Shown here in pieces: positions 1-59,479 of a DNA stretch of 64,000 nucleotides. The DNA comes from Sinonovacula constricta. Taxonomy: Eukaryota; Mollusca; Bivalvia; Cardiida; Solecurtidae. The position numbers and the translations under genes were made by a program. How positions within the stretch are numbered: the stretch's first letter is position 1; every line of letters begins with the position of its first letter. The notes under the pieces are model-generated. The model made no database searches. It saw only the letters and a list, made by a program, of their open reading frames with translations, and was not told the origin of the DNA. The stretch spans positions 63,097,256 to 63,161,255 of the forward strand of contig CM017561.1 of the NCBI GenBank assembly GCA_007844125.1, written 5' to 3'.

Positions 1-2284
1 TATAAACGTTACGAAACCCCCTTATGCTTACATCATTATTTGTTGAGTGATTGAGTCATGTATTTTTCATCCGGATTTTAAACAGTGGGAAAATATAGAT
101 ACGATATCCATATGAGAAGATACAATTTCCATCCACTTCCTTATGTCGCTGTTTCGCAGAGACCTCTAGCAATAAAACACAACTGGCAACGGCTTCATGT
201 TATGAAATCATTTACATCATAATGAGGACAATATTATTGTAACATCGTAATGTCGGGTACTCTTTTTTTGAATTTATGTCTACGGAATGCAATATTACAC
301 AACTGTCAATTCAAACAGAAGAACAAAGATAACATCGTCAAAATAAAGCAAACGTAAGAACATTAAATTACTTTTTGCGTTATAAATTGTAAAAGTACAG
401 ACTTGCAATTAAATTATATAGCATCGATATAACATTAAATTATGCATTATGTCCAAGGAAATACCATTATGAAATGTGGATCAACGTGTTTGAAATGTTA
501 ACCTAAATTCCTTTCATACAATTAAGTAACACCGTAGATTTCACCTAAGAATCAGTTACAATGCTTCTGAGAAAAGAAATCAAGTCAGAATCAGAGATAG
601 GACAACAGTTCGGTGTTAGTTGTGTGAAATGAAATTTCAAAGTTCGCCAAAAACTTTGCAAATTCAAATGTCTACACAATGAAAACGTCTAACTTAGAAG
701 GCCATTGAAATAAAGGGCATTGTGATCAAAGATTAAATTAAAAAAGTACATTAACCTGAAAAGGTTTAAGAGCATTCAAATTCAATTAACTCATAAAAAG
801 ATAAAGTCTTTAGCCACAGCACCTTACATTTCAATATAACTTAAAATAAGTTTCAATTAAATTAAACACAAATCCATGATAAAATGACTGAGATTTTTAT
901 AACGTACACCTAATGGAGGGCCTATAGACAAAAATGGTGAAGTCATGTTAAATCGAAAGTCAACATTCAAAAGACTGTTATAACTAAACCTTTTAACAGA
1001 TTATAAGGAATATTTTGGTAAAAATAGTATAGGAGTTTATTTTGAATTAATGCTTTTCGCATCAAAAATACAATCTTGTTTAAGTAGATGACACTAGTAT
1101 TGCATCAATTTCTAAAACACTTTATTGAACCAGAAATGTGGTGAAGTGGAAATGATTAAGTGCATAGAAGTAAGTCAGGAGTATGAACTTTGAAAAAAAT
1201 ATATACATTTTTAATTGTATCAATTGATAAAAAAAAAGCTATCAGCAATAATACAAAAAGATAAAACAACTTCAGTGGCAAGTATGCATTTTAAGGAATG
1301 GCAATAACATTGTCAACTGTTGCTTTAATGAACTGAAAAACACGCCGTGCACTATTTTAGCATGAAATTTCCCTTTTCAGACAACCAATGATATCGTTGA
1401 GTATGTCATTCCTTTGTTGAAAAGGTCTTTTTGTGGCAAAAATATATATTTGAATTGACATAAACAGTGACAGTGACAATGCATGTGTACACTCTCCATT
1501 TTTTCCTTATTGGGGAAGAGTTTCACAAGTTAAAAATAACTTGTGTACCTGCTAATAAAGATAAAAATATAACAATATTTTCTGCCATAAGTCCTGTTAA
1601 ACATATTCAGATGTTTTTCTATTGATTCAATTCAATGGCACGACGCTTAAATAAAGCAAGTATTGGACATTTAAATTTCCAACTGTGACTTAAGGCCATA
1701 ACAAGAAAGACAATTTTAGAATTATGGACAGCTTGAGTGTGATTTCTTTCCTGTGAAAATCTGTGTACTTATATATCACAGTCTTATAAAGTTTGCAGGG
1801 GTCTAACCTAACATCAATAAAGGGAGTGCAAAAACCCATTTTTTCCTACAACAATGATTTTCAAAAGAAAGTTTCTACAAACCGAGGCAGGCTTATTTAA
1901 GGTCATTTCGCCATTAAATATTCATTGCTTTCTAGTATAATAGCAGTTTAAAACACATATGAAACCAGGCATAGACCATCTTTAATTTCACGAAAATTAA
2001 ATTGTCTTTGAGAACAGAGGCAAGGATCGCAAAATATTTGCTGACCTCATTTCAATCCTAATAAGTTGAGAATGTACATCTATTACTGACGGTTACAAGC
2101 ATTTGTCTTTCTCCAACAAATTAACTCGCTGTCACTATAATGACCATGAGTGGTCACAGCCATATATTGTAAAGACAAAACAAATAAAAACAGTAAAAAA
2201 ATCAATATCTAAAAACATAAAAGAAACGAAACAATAATGTCATATCGACATTGTACGAATCAAAACTCCTATATTTTGTCTTAC
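1..2284. other. Intron of gene 1, left edge
   Basis: AT-rich sequence with many stops in all frames. I searched the minus strand for another TSR exon (tryptophan-rich start, CSxTC, splice sites) and found none, so the next exon of gene 1 lies beyond the window. No repeat was recognised here. Confidence 0.5.
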
Positions 2285-49620
<47,336 letters not shown>

Positions 49621-50269
49621 CTGAAATATCGAAAATAGGATTATAGTTTTTAAAATTCGGAAACTTTTACACATAGATATATTTTAAGACATTGTTTGTT
49701 TGTTTTCTTAAGTTTCTTGTTTTTAACCTTATGACTTTTTCCCAAAATCTTTAAATATTTAACAAACTTCAGCAGCTATCGGCCATTTCCTAAATGTGAT
49801 GTCAATCCGAAATACTTATCACTCTATTTCAAGCAATGGAAAAGTGTTTTCACTGCAAAACCTTGCACCGGTACACTGTTTTTCTGAAGTCAGATAAGTC
49901 TTCATCTGAAATCATATATAATATAAATTTGCACATGAGGAAAGTCTGTTCTGCGGACTTTCATAACCCTGATAAAATAGGGGTCTTTATTCGTTAAACG
50001 GTTTTCTTTGTATTGTTTATGTTTGTGTATTCTCCTATTTATTTGTGTGTTCCTGTTACTGTCCCACAAAATGACAGAAAACGATAGATTTTATTTCTTC
50101 TTATTATTAACAGGTCTAAACTTTGAACGTAATTGTAAATGGATTATCGGTACGCCCTTACATATTTACACTAACGTAAATAGCTAGGAATACTTCTCGG
50201 TAGATACTTCGATGATCAGACTGCATGATAACAAAGTGAGATTATCTTTTAGCAACGAAGCAGTCCTTA

Positions 50270-50535
50270 GCCAAAAATATTTGTAATATGCTTGAAATGT
50301 TCTAGGGAAAAGGGTTAAGGTTATGAAATTGGGATTGGATGGTTCAAAATTCAAACCCTAGACAAGTAAAGTTTTCAAACAGATCTTATTCGATTCGATT
50401 TGGATGGTCATAAATAAAAGTACAACACACGAAAAAGCATTTATAATATACATAAAGTGTTCTTTGTCTAAAGGTTAATGTTATAGACTTGGGATCGGAG
50501 AGTTCTGAGTCGAAACCCAAGATAAGATTTTAGTC
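50270..50535. repeat. Pair of direct repeats, about 100 bp each
   Basis: 50285-50380 and 50440-50535 share the order TTGTAATATGCTTGAAATG against TATAATATACATAAAGTG, GGTTAAGGTTATGAAATTGG against GGTTAATGTTATAGACTTGG, GATTGGATGGTTC against GATCGGAGAGTTC, and AAACCCTAGACAAG against AAACCCAAGATAAG. Each looks like a worn tRNA-like head. Confidence 0.65.
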
Positions 50536-51339
50536 CCTCTATTTTCACTAACATTTGCAAAAACACAATATGTTCATGCTAATCATTACTTTTGTGACAA
50601 CTTCCTTACTCTAGCTATAATAAAAAGCAGTACCCATCTTAGATAATATTGAAAACTTGCTTTATATAATAAGTCATTTGATATTTTGTAGTATAAATAC
50701 TATAGGATACTACCTTTTATTTGACAGCAACGGTTGTTTGGTTATAATTATAACGTCAGTGTAATGTGTAATTATTAACGACATTATCACCTAATTACAT
50801 ACTAACTTTGCTTTGTAACAACATTATTTCCATCAAGAACAATGACATGCCAGATCATTCTGTTTAGTGTGTCTATTTTTGTTCTCATCTAGTCCACATT
50901 CAAATGCGTTAAGTGGGTTAATTTTACGAACCGCTAAACTTTCTCTTTGTACATACACCAGATATAAAATGGGTCCATGCAAAACAACTTTGATAATAAT
51001 AAACAATAAGATTCTGAGAAAGAAAGAAAACATACCATGTTCCTAAATAAAACTACCTGAACCTGATTTCTGTTATGTAGGGCTGCTACAGACATATATT
51101 CTCTGCATATAACTTTAGTTTTATAGTTAATTTTAATAATTTTGTCATTCTTTTTCTTCTACATATGGAAAAACCTATAAAATGGTGTCGGGGTTTTCTT
51201 ATAATTTGTTTTAAACCATTCTGTGGTCTCAGGATTGTATATTATACAATTTTGTCTTGTGATTTACATTTACTGAAAACTATCAAATAAACACCATATT
51301 TTTTTCAAATATGTCTTCTAACGTATAGAAAATATCAGC

Positions 51340-51700
51340 GCATGGACATTTTGTTTTCAAATAGATCGTTTTTCTTTTCGTTGCTTGCATTTGAGAAACT
51401 CGTCAGGAAGTGCGAGGTTAAAACCGGTTTAAGCACCCCAGTCGGTCCATATTGCCGACTGACCGTTCCAAGGCGGTAACTGTCGGGTTTGCTCTTTTCC
51501 TTAAATGACTCATCACAAATTTGTTCTTACTTTTCGCTTGGCTTGCATGTGAAATACCTTTGTTCTGTGCCTTTTCGGAGTTTGGTATATGTTGCAATAC
51601 TCATAGGACTTGGTCATATATTCTTTTTCTTACTTGCTCCCATATTGCTTTAACATATTTACCTGTTCCAGTTTTTGCATCGCCTATGATGCTTCGCATC
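51340..51700 (+). repeat. Hairpin-core dispersed repeat, copy 7 (best core)
   Basis: Cleanest core in the window: CAGTCGG (51439-51445) and CCGACTG (51455-51461) form a perfect 7-bp stem around a 9-base loop, followed by ACCGTTCCAAGGCGGTAACT. The upstream GAGAAACTCGTCAGGAAGTG and downstream TATGTTGCAATACTCATAGG segments are also conserved. Confidence 0.85.
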
Positions 51701-52844
51701 AATGACTTTCCTTGTATAACGTGTACAATAGTAATGTGTGTCGCAGCGTATATTGATCGATAGTGACCGATTGAATTGTTTAAGCTGCACATTCATGTAG
51801 GAAAAATATATGCATTATATTTAAGCAGTAGATCTTGCGGTTTACCTGTCATATATAAGTTTTACCTCTGCTTGCATATTTTAATATATATATATAATAT
51901 ATAATTATACTCTGTTTACGTTAAACGTGATTGAATTCGGCGCCGTATAAACTATCAAGTGTCTCATACAAATAACAAAACATTTAGATTTCATTAACTT
52001 ATATATCTTCACAATACTACATGTTGTTTTGCTGGTTTGGATTGTTGCTTGTTTGTTTTTTCGATAATTTTCTTCGTGCTTATTTTAATTTGACATTTTA
52101 ACTCTGACATATGATGTCCCTGCATTCTTATCATGTGACCGCATAAAATTGTACTTATTCTACGTCATCGCCTGTACTGTTTCAATGCAAATCACTCTCT
52201 CGTTTGGCAATTTTAGGTTGCCGTGGCTTATATCTCATGTACATATGGGCGGGTATATGGGGGTCTAGGGTTGACGGTGTCCGGACCCCTCCTGGAATTG
52301 TCAAAAATACGTTCCATTGAGGTATTTTTACACTCATATGTTGTCCATTGTTACAGATAAGAACAGTATTTATACCTAAAATGTATTAAAATGCATATGT
52401 AAACTATTTGTGTAAAAACCATACATTCTACGAAGAGGGTGTAAAGCTTTTGAAATACACAAAAGAGCACTAGTTGGCTTCTAGATTATCAACACTCCTC
52501 CTGTGGAAGCATGCGTCCAGACCACTCACAGTACTTGTACTTATGATTCTCTCTTTATTTGACATCTACTCTCATCCCATGAAAAAATATTACATATTAT
52601 TTCTGTCGCGGAAAATACAAACAATTTGGATATGACTCATGGAAAAGATTTCAGCAGCTTCTTTGAATGCAGGAAATTGCACTATTTGGCAGCAACATTT
52701 AAAGAAATTTCTAGTGAAGCGTGTCCCCAGAACCTCTACCACGACTAGCACCTCTGATTCTCGTTCAAATTCTGGATCCGCTCCTGTTTGTACAGTGCAC
52801 TTATGTTGATAGTTGAACATAAATTGAGTCACCTTGTATATAAT

Positions 52845-53544
52845 TGTTATATACAGTAGTACACCAGCGTTTAAGGTTACGCCAGTCTGGTTGAGGAGTT
52901 GTTTATCGCTGTAGTATTAATGACGTATTTCACATGACGTAGCATTCGCGTAACAGCTCGAAAGAAAAAGATCATGCTAGAAAATTCATTTGTTTATTTT
53001 TAACTGTGTTTCGTGAATGATTGTTCGTTCTGGAGACTTCTGCGTTCTATAAATTCTTGGTGTCTATATAAGGGCTTGTTAACCGATTTAAGTTTGAGTT
53101 TGGACAAAGTTTTGAACATATAGTGTGGAAATACTTGCAGCTTCTATATTAAACCTTTCTGTGTTGGAACTTACGTTGAGTTAGTTTATTCTACAGTGAT
53201 ATAAATATTAAAGTGTTGGATTTGGAATTATAGATATTACATTCGTGTATTGTTCTACCTTTTGATTATTTCAACTGTGCGTATCTACGAGGAAATTCTA
53301 CCGAAGACTCTTCAGGATTTTTCGAACTTGAATTATTGATTGGACTATTAAAGGGACACCTCCTAAAGGGAAAACTGTAAGCGAACATTTATTTTGCATT
53401 CTCAAACTTTGTCTGATAAATTTGTTATTATTTTGTTATGCCATAGATATAATTGTTTATTAAAATAAAACAATGTTGTACTAGTTTGTTGCTGGCTTGT
53501 TCTTTCTGTTACACCATTGCATCGTTTAGTAAACGGTCGTAACA
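52845..53544 (+). mobile_element. Solo LTR, copy 2 (same family as 6221-6964)
   Basis: 700 bp, starting TGTTA and ending TAACA, with the 4-bp target duplication TAAT at 52841-52844 and 53545-53548. It is the inverted counterpart of 6221-6964 over its whole length (for example GACGTAGCATTCGCGTAAC, TACTTGCAGCTTCTAT and GGGACACCTCCTAAAGGG). It has a promoter-like TCTATATAAGGGC near 53063 and AATAAA near its 3' end. There is no internal retroelement coding region beside it. A 4-bp duplication fits the Gypsy or BEL group; the exact family is not recognised. Confidence 0.87.
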
Positions 53545-53639
53545 TAATAGACTTTTATCAGTTTTAACTCCCGATGCATGTGTTTGCTGTTAGTTGTCTC
53601 ACTTTGGTGGGATAATTTTATTTTCACTGTTTGTGAAAA

Positions 53640-54130
53640 AGTAGGAAGTGCGGGGTTAGAGCGCTCCACAAACCAGTTTAAATATCCAAGTTGGTCTTTT
53701 TGCCGACTGACCGTTCCGTGGCGGTAACCGAAATTATTTTCTCTGAATAGTTATTTGTCCTATCAATATGTTTTACATCATGTGAACAAAATATGAATAT
53801 AATATTGAGTTTTTTTTTATGTTTTAACATCTGTTCAATGCTTTGGATGAAAACCACATGGAAATGCTAGGTCGGATAGTTCCCTTAACTGAGTTTAAGC
53901 ACCTCAGTCGGTCCTATTACCGACTGACCGCTGAAGGAGATGTTTTTATGCGTGTAATGTCTCGTCTCTGTGTTTTTGTCACATTTTCATTTACTCTTTG
54001 TACCTTTGTCTAGAGCCAGTCCATATTTAAATATCTGGTTATTCTTATAGGACCTTTTATAGGACCTTTTCATGTGTTCCTATTAAACAATACTGCACAA
54101 ATTACAGTGTTAGTGAATATAATACATGCT
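53640..54130 (+). repeat. Two adjacent hairpin-core repeat copies (8 and 9)
   Basis: A first core at 53678-53730 (GCCGACTGACCGTTCCGTGG) and a second at 53890-53935 (AAGCACCTCAGTCGGTCC, ACCGACTGACCG), each preceded by its own upstream remnant and the second followed by TTATAGGACCTTTT. The second keeps the perfect CAGTCGG/CCGACTG stem although its loop differs. Confidence 0.7.
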
Positions 54131-54465
54131 GGTATGCCTCGACCTAACATTTAAATTAATATGTCCTATATTCAAGCATGTGTGCATATTTTGTTCAGCT
54201 GTAAGTGACAAAATACAGCCTGTACAATAACTATCGTAGATTCTAGTATACAACAAAGACTATGCTTTGTTTTTAAACTTGTGTTGAAAGAAAGGTGGTG
54301 CATCGACACAAATAAAATCGGCATTATTAAACATAGGCTGAAAGGTATTGTATTTCTAACTGTTATCTAACATGGCTGACAAGGCGGTTCACTGCTTATG
54401 TGAAACTATTGCAATAAGAACTAAAACTTGGGATTCCTCGTGGATAAAATATGAAATGCATTTAC

Positions 54466-54579
54466 CTTGCGTTCACAGTTTTAGTTGGTTTGATATTCTG
54501 ACTGAAAGCAATTGTTACATAACCGTCTGCTGTGTACAATCCTAAAAGACGGCCACAATCAGCGACATCATGATTCTCC
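54466..54579 (-). CDS. Orphan exon-like segment, unrecognised
   Basis: 114 bases between a weak acceptor CCTGGCAG and a good donor GCAAG/GTAAATG, open in one frame (phase 2-2). It encodes ENHDVADCGRLLGLYTADGY and then VTIAFSQNIKPTKTVNA. It does not fit the gene 1 start (phase 2 would close the frame at the 49620 acceptor). It could be an exon of another gene or chance. Confidence 0.18.
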
Positions 54580-56339
54580 CTGCCAGGCCCTTATCGCTAA
54601 CTTCTCCGTGTGCATGTCTTCTGATAAAACTAGATACAACGAATCTGGGACACTGAGTCAAGAGTGAATTTCTGCTAGAATTTAACATATAAGATTGTCG
54701 ATGTCACAGCAAAGTGACATTTATTTCGTCATGTATGCCTATGTCCAACTGCTATGAAAGCATCTTTAAAATATATGTTTTTACCCGTTTTACAGAAAGA
54801 CCAAACCTTACGATACAATATGCTGTGTTGACCTTAATAATAACATCAATGGTACTATAAAATATACGGGAACGTGTAATAATAAGCCATATTCGTTTAA
54901 AAAAAAAATATTACTATAGCCAAGTAGTTCAAAAAGCAATTATGCGTAAAATTATGGGGAAGCTATTTTACAGATAGCATTGTGTATCGACTTTGGTTCG
55001 AACATTGCCATATATTTGTTGTCATCTTGGAAAAAAAAATGTCCTGCTTAGTGCTGATATCAATATTTGATATATAAAGTCATCAATGACATCAACAATA
55101 ACCTGTATTATACATATTCGTTATGTTTGCGACAATGCTGATGTTGCTGCTTCGGCCGCTTACACTTATGTCGCTGAAGGATGCGACAATGTTGGCGATA
55201 ATGTTCATCATTATCATATTTCAGAAGGAGTAAAATTATGTGACATAGAGTAATAGTTGGGGGAAGGATACGCTGTTAATTAAACAAAATACACTTTACG
55301 CGGAAAAGTGCATAGGTGTAATGCCTATATAGTTACACCTTATATTTATCAGTAACTCTGGGTGGGAGTAAATGTTACATCTCTTGTTGTATACAATCTC
55401 GACGACATGACCACAAAGTTCGTCTGTGTTACTTACATTAGATTAATATACTTCATTTAAAAAAAAAAAACAGAGCTTCGAGGATAACAATTATTATTAT
55501 AGAATATAGAGCATGATATATATTTGTCGCCGAATTAAATAGCAGTACAATACAATTTATGTAGGAGTTCTAAATATGGGCGAATATTTCGGACAAACTT
55601 TTTTTTTTTTTTGTTAATAAAAAGGCATGATCAAAGAGCTGACAATGTGCATTTTCCAAACATCATAAGAGTTAATTCTTGGACATTATTGATTAGGTAA
55701 ACGGATTGTGCAGTTTTACAGATCTTAATAGTGTGCGTAAATATGAATGGTTTTGAAGGAGGTCGCACCGAATCCTATTTATGTCAATTGTGATATATTT
55801 CATCAGTAGTCTCTTAAAAGGGAACACAATTCTCGTAAATAATAAAATGTTCATCGTTGGGATTGAAATTTGTGCTTAATAACTGCATTACTAAAAAGAT
55901 CTTGATAAAAATGGTATCGTTATAGATTAAATACCGTATGCGGAGAAACATCACTATGCCATGAAGTTCACAAAATATGTATGACATGTCGAATGTGTAC
56001 CTTAATTTATCAAGCATTTGGCAATAGCGTCCCTACAATCACCACATTTGAACAAAAAAATGTCAAAGAATTCCGCATTTTTTTGAGTTACGAAACGACA
56101 CATCGACTTTTGTCACCGTTTTTGTATATAATGCAAATATATTTTCCAATTTAATTTTTGGAAACGATGCATAGAATAGATTTTAGGAGCTCACTTACTG
56201 GGTCGAACCAAAAGGTAGCAACAAAATTTAGGGTCATACACTATTGTGCGCTCGTTCTAAAATACTTAGTGTTCAGCTTTATAAACGGATGCTCCAAAAT
56301 GCGCGAATATGTTCCATACTCACATACGGTGGGGTTCTT
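54580..56339. other. Intergenic, no feature seen
   Basis: AT-rich spacer with short A and T homopolymers and a repeated GCGACAATG phrase near 55129-55200. No exon, RNA gene or transposon end that I can support. Confidence 0.4.
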
Positions 56340-56980
56340 TTCGTTTTTTTTTCATTGAGTATGGCGGAGTATCGCCGCCGCATCCATGAATCTTATGAAG
56401 AGGAAACAACCCATTCCTCAGTGAAAGTCTTTATGAGGTCCCGGGCAATGCTGGTTGGACTTGGTGGAACGAATATGCCTTTTTGTAGCATATCCGGTAA
56501 GTGTTCTAGGGGATTAAAATCTTTTTGACTGATCCAATCGAACATTGGCAGCTCGCTCTAGATACTGGTTGGTGATGCTCGAGCATTATCATCAGTTAGA
56601 ACAAAATCAGGCCCTACAGCAACTGCATACGGGTGTACATTAACATGCAAAACTTAAATTGACGTATCTCTCTGTCGTCAGTGTTCCGTTTTCAGTGAAG
56701 TGTAGGTCCGTTTCCCCTGAGCGCTCATTCCACCCCACCCCTACATTATGACTGAACAACCGCCACAACGATTATGTTCTGTAAAACAAACTAGGGCGAA
56801 ACGTTCGTTTGGCATTCTTCGAACCTTAGCCCGCCTGTCCGTGAAATTGAACAGTATCTTGACTCATCTGTGGATGGAAATTGGTTTCCAGTCATTAAGG
56901 GTCCACGTACAATGTAACATGATACCGCTCTTTTAATGGTGTCGTGTAGCATTCTGCAAGTCGCTACTTAATGTTCCGTT
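56340..56980 (-). pseudogene. Decayed Tc1-type transposase
   Basis: The minus strand carries, in order but in shifting frames, the hallmarks of a Tc1/mariner transposase: DESRYC near 56860 (first catalytic Asp region), a GGVMVWGG-like block near 56740, AVGPDFVLTDDNARASP near 56600 (second Asp), WISQKDFNPLEHLPDM near 56515 (third acidic region, usually SPDLNPIEHLWD), then RDLIKTFTEEW and a closing MRRRYSAI. Stops and indels between the blocks make it non-functional. The N-terminal DNA-binding part and the terminal repeats were not found. Confidence 0.75.
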
Positions 56981-57019
56981 GCTGAACCAATGGCGTCGAC
57001 CTTGAAGGGCGATAAATCG

Positions 57020-57065
57020 AATTTAAGCACCTTCAGTCGTTGAGCGTTATCGACCAACGGCGTGC
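57020..57065 (+). repeat. Relic of the hairpin-repeat core
   Basis: AATTTAAGCACCTTCAGTCG followed by TTATCGACCAACGGCGT resembles the core of the family, with both stem arms damaged. It lies at the edge of the Tc1 remnant. Confidence 0.35.
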
Positions 57066-57100
57066 AGATGTAATGACTTCAGATAGAAATGACCCCTCCC

Positions 57101-57105
57101 CTCCC

Positions 57106-57138
<33 letters not shown>
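57101..57138. repeat. (CA)n microsatellite
   Basis: About 18 CA units with one AAAC interruption, followed at 57172-57190 by a short (TTCCAA)n run. Confidence 0.95.
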
Positions 57139-57310
57139 AGTACATGCCCCATGCCCAAACTCTGACAACCCATTCCAATTCCAATTCCAACGCCACTTTC
57201 ATCTCATATTTGTGTAGATGATGTCTAACTTGTCGATCTACTATAGCATACGTAAAATCCAATCTAAAATTGATGACAGCACAATCAACAGCTTGCTGCT
57301 GCTTGTACAA

Positions 57311-59112
57311 ATGTACATTAAGGCAAATTGATATTAATGCATAATTTTAACAGGCATGTCTTTCCAATGCTTCTAGTGCAAAGTGTCAATGTCAAATCAA
57401 CGGTAGTTAATATTTATGAGGTCCAAATATTGGTTTATCATTGCTTTCAATCTGAATTTATATAGTTATCATATGAACGAAATAATTTACGTCAAAAGTA
57501 ATCATTATTAAACGTTCATAAGTATATTATAATACACATTTTTTGCATTTTTATATGTTTAAACAGTTAAAATTATGGTTCATAGGTTCACAAAAGAAAT
57601 ATTATGTACGAAGATAATGTACCATTTATGAAAGAATAAATTCATGTGTCTGTTATGCAGATTCTGGGATTTAAAATCCTTAAAATGAAGTGTTCATTAT
57701 CCAATTATTTGAACGATTTTGATTCATATTCTGATGTAATGTGCTGATGCCAGTGTAAGATTTCACTCCCCTATATGTAGCACATGAAGATGCCTCGCCA
57801 TCTGCAGTCCACAATCAAAGAGATTAAGGATTTGCTGAATATTCTTTAATAATTGTTTATTGTGGCTTACCCTTTTTATTAATATGTTGGTGTGGGTTAA
57901 CTTTGAAGTAAATCGAAAAACCGTGCTAAATTATAACCAAAACATTATCTACTTCAGCAGTTAAAGAAAAAGTTGAAACATGTCACCGGGGTATGGCGGT
58001 ACTATTTTATCTATTTTCGGTAGAAACTGACCCAAATTAAACTTGATTTGCCTCTGTTTGTTTCAATAAACATGTACTTACAAACACACATGTAATTTAT
58101 CTGTGTACTCTTTCAAAATTAATTAGGACGGAGAACAAAAATACGCTCACACTCGGACGTCCACTTGCACAGAAAGTGAATACACGCTACGGTCCTTTAA
58201 AGTTATTACAACTACTAATGACGCAGTATAAATAAAACTTGAACATAAGACGGAAGAACATGTTAACTGGACATTTGGAATATCCCCTATTTAATTATAT
58301 ACAATTCTTCAAAGTCTAATTAAAATATTCATTGTTTTGTTTAGTGCAAATTGTACTATACGCCAACGGATTGGTTATTTATCTATATTGAAATTAACAC
58401 GAGCATCAGTATTAGTATTAGATTTTGCGCGCCTCAATAGAATACATTGTTTATGTGGGGGGCGATAGGGTAGCAGTCAATAATAATACGAAGCACAGTC
58501 GTTCTGTAAGACCCCTTTAAGAGAAAAGGACCGAATGTTATGTTTTTTAACAGTGCAGCTCGCAACAATTAAGAGTAGACATCAATTATAAAAAGTAGCA
58601 GGCATTAATAAGAATTCGTCGCTGTTTGGCGAGATCTTGTTTTAAAAAGACACCGAGTATACCGATGTTAACAATGCAGCTTGTAATTACAGATGTAGCA
58701 GACAACAAGGAAGAAAACAAAGTAGCAGATAGTCGGATATTATCAAAGTTACGGTTCGTTACTCCCAAATATTTATGTAATGAACAGTAAATTTGAGTGT
58801 TTAGTATCCAAGATAGCCGTCTTGTTGTTTAAAGCGCATGCTCTATGCGTCTCACTTTCTTTAATATTATTCGGCGGACGACAGTGGTAGGTGTGTACGT
58901 GTTAAATGACAAAAAGAGGATTCGTTCAGAAGTTGCGTTTGTCCTGTAGCAAATATGCTTATACAAAAAAAATCGTGTTTTTTCTGGTAGGGTAGGGTAG
59001 GGGTAGAATTCCTATATAATACTATTCTAGACAAAATGTGTACACAAATATATTTTTCTCTGAGGAGAAGCCTTTGACACATCAAGAGTAAATAGAATTA
59101 AGTTACATCGGC
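57311..59112. other. Intergenic region downstream of gene 2
   Basis: No supported gene. The minus-strand frame at 58586-58768 is hydrophobic in the middle (SVITSCIVNIGILGVFL) and ends in a stop, but it has no splice sites or family I recognise, so I do not call it. Confidence 0.4.
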
Positions 59113-59118
59113 TTTATT
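59113..59118 (-). promoter_or_regulatory. Poly(A) signal of the VMO-I-like gene
   Basis: AATAAA on the minus strand, about 120 bases past the stop codon of gene 2. It is the first canonical signal downstream of the gene. Confidence 0.6.
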
Positions 59119-59236
59119 TTGCACTACTTATTAAAATTATTCAAGCTAGAATCAGCGTCATTAAAAAGTCTTAGTAGTAATTTTTATAAATTCTACATTG
59201 TAAACATACATACATTTGCGTTTAATTATCTGTATT

Positions 59237-59479
59237 TTAGTCATTGCAACAATAAAAGACGGCGTCATTCAATGCGGTGTCGTCATGGTATCCTTGCGGA
59301 CCTTCTAATCTGGTTTTGATGCCGCAGATGGCGGACCCAACCGGACACTTGCTCCAACTGCCCCAGGTTCCGAAGTGCCCATGGTGTGGTGGAGGGGACA
59401 AGGGAACTTCAGAGCCACTGCCACTGTACGTTCGGCAAACGAAGGCTACGAAGTTTGCTGCTGTGTCGTCTCCATCACC
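59237..59479 (-). CDS. VMO-I gene exon 3 (terminal)
   Basis: 243 bases from acceptor AATACAG to a TAA at 59239-59237. It encodes GDGDDTAANFVAFVCR, a PPPHHGHFGTWGSW linker into the third repeat and CGIKTRLEGPQGYHDDTALN, closing FYCCND. The GxGDDTAxN and YHDDTALND phrases are VMO-I hallmarks. The plus-strand frame at 59277-59612 is its shadow. Confidence 0.93.
   Translation of the reverse strand, partial: GDGDDTAANFVAFVCRTYSGSGSEVPLSPPPHHGHFGTWGSWSKCPVGSAICGIKTRLEGPQGYHDDTALNDAVFYCCND

Larger units (their letters stand above)
49621..52844. other. Upstream of the gene 1 coding start
   Basis: Probably 5' UTR intron and promoter of gene 1, neither of which I can locate. It contains the 50270-50535 duplication and the hairpin repeat at 51340-51700. 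The minus-strand frame at 50833-51033 has no recognisable motif. Confidence 0.4.

Noticed and set aside
52590..52832. 80-codon minus-strand frame
   Set aside because: Runs into a G-rich repeat-like end (GGATCCAGAATTTG) with no coding motif.
58586..58768. 60-codon minus-strand frame with a membrane-like segment
   Set aside because: No start context, splice sites or family recognised; may be chance.
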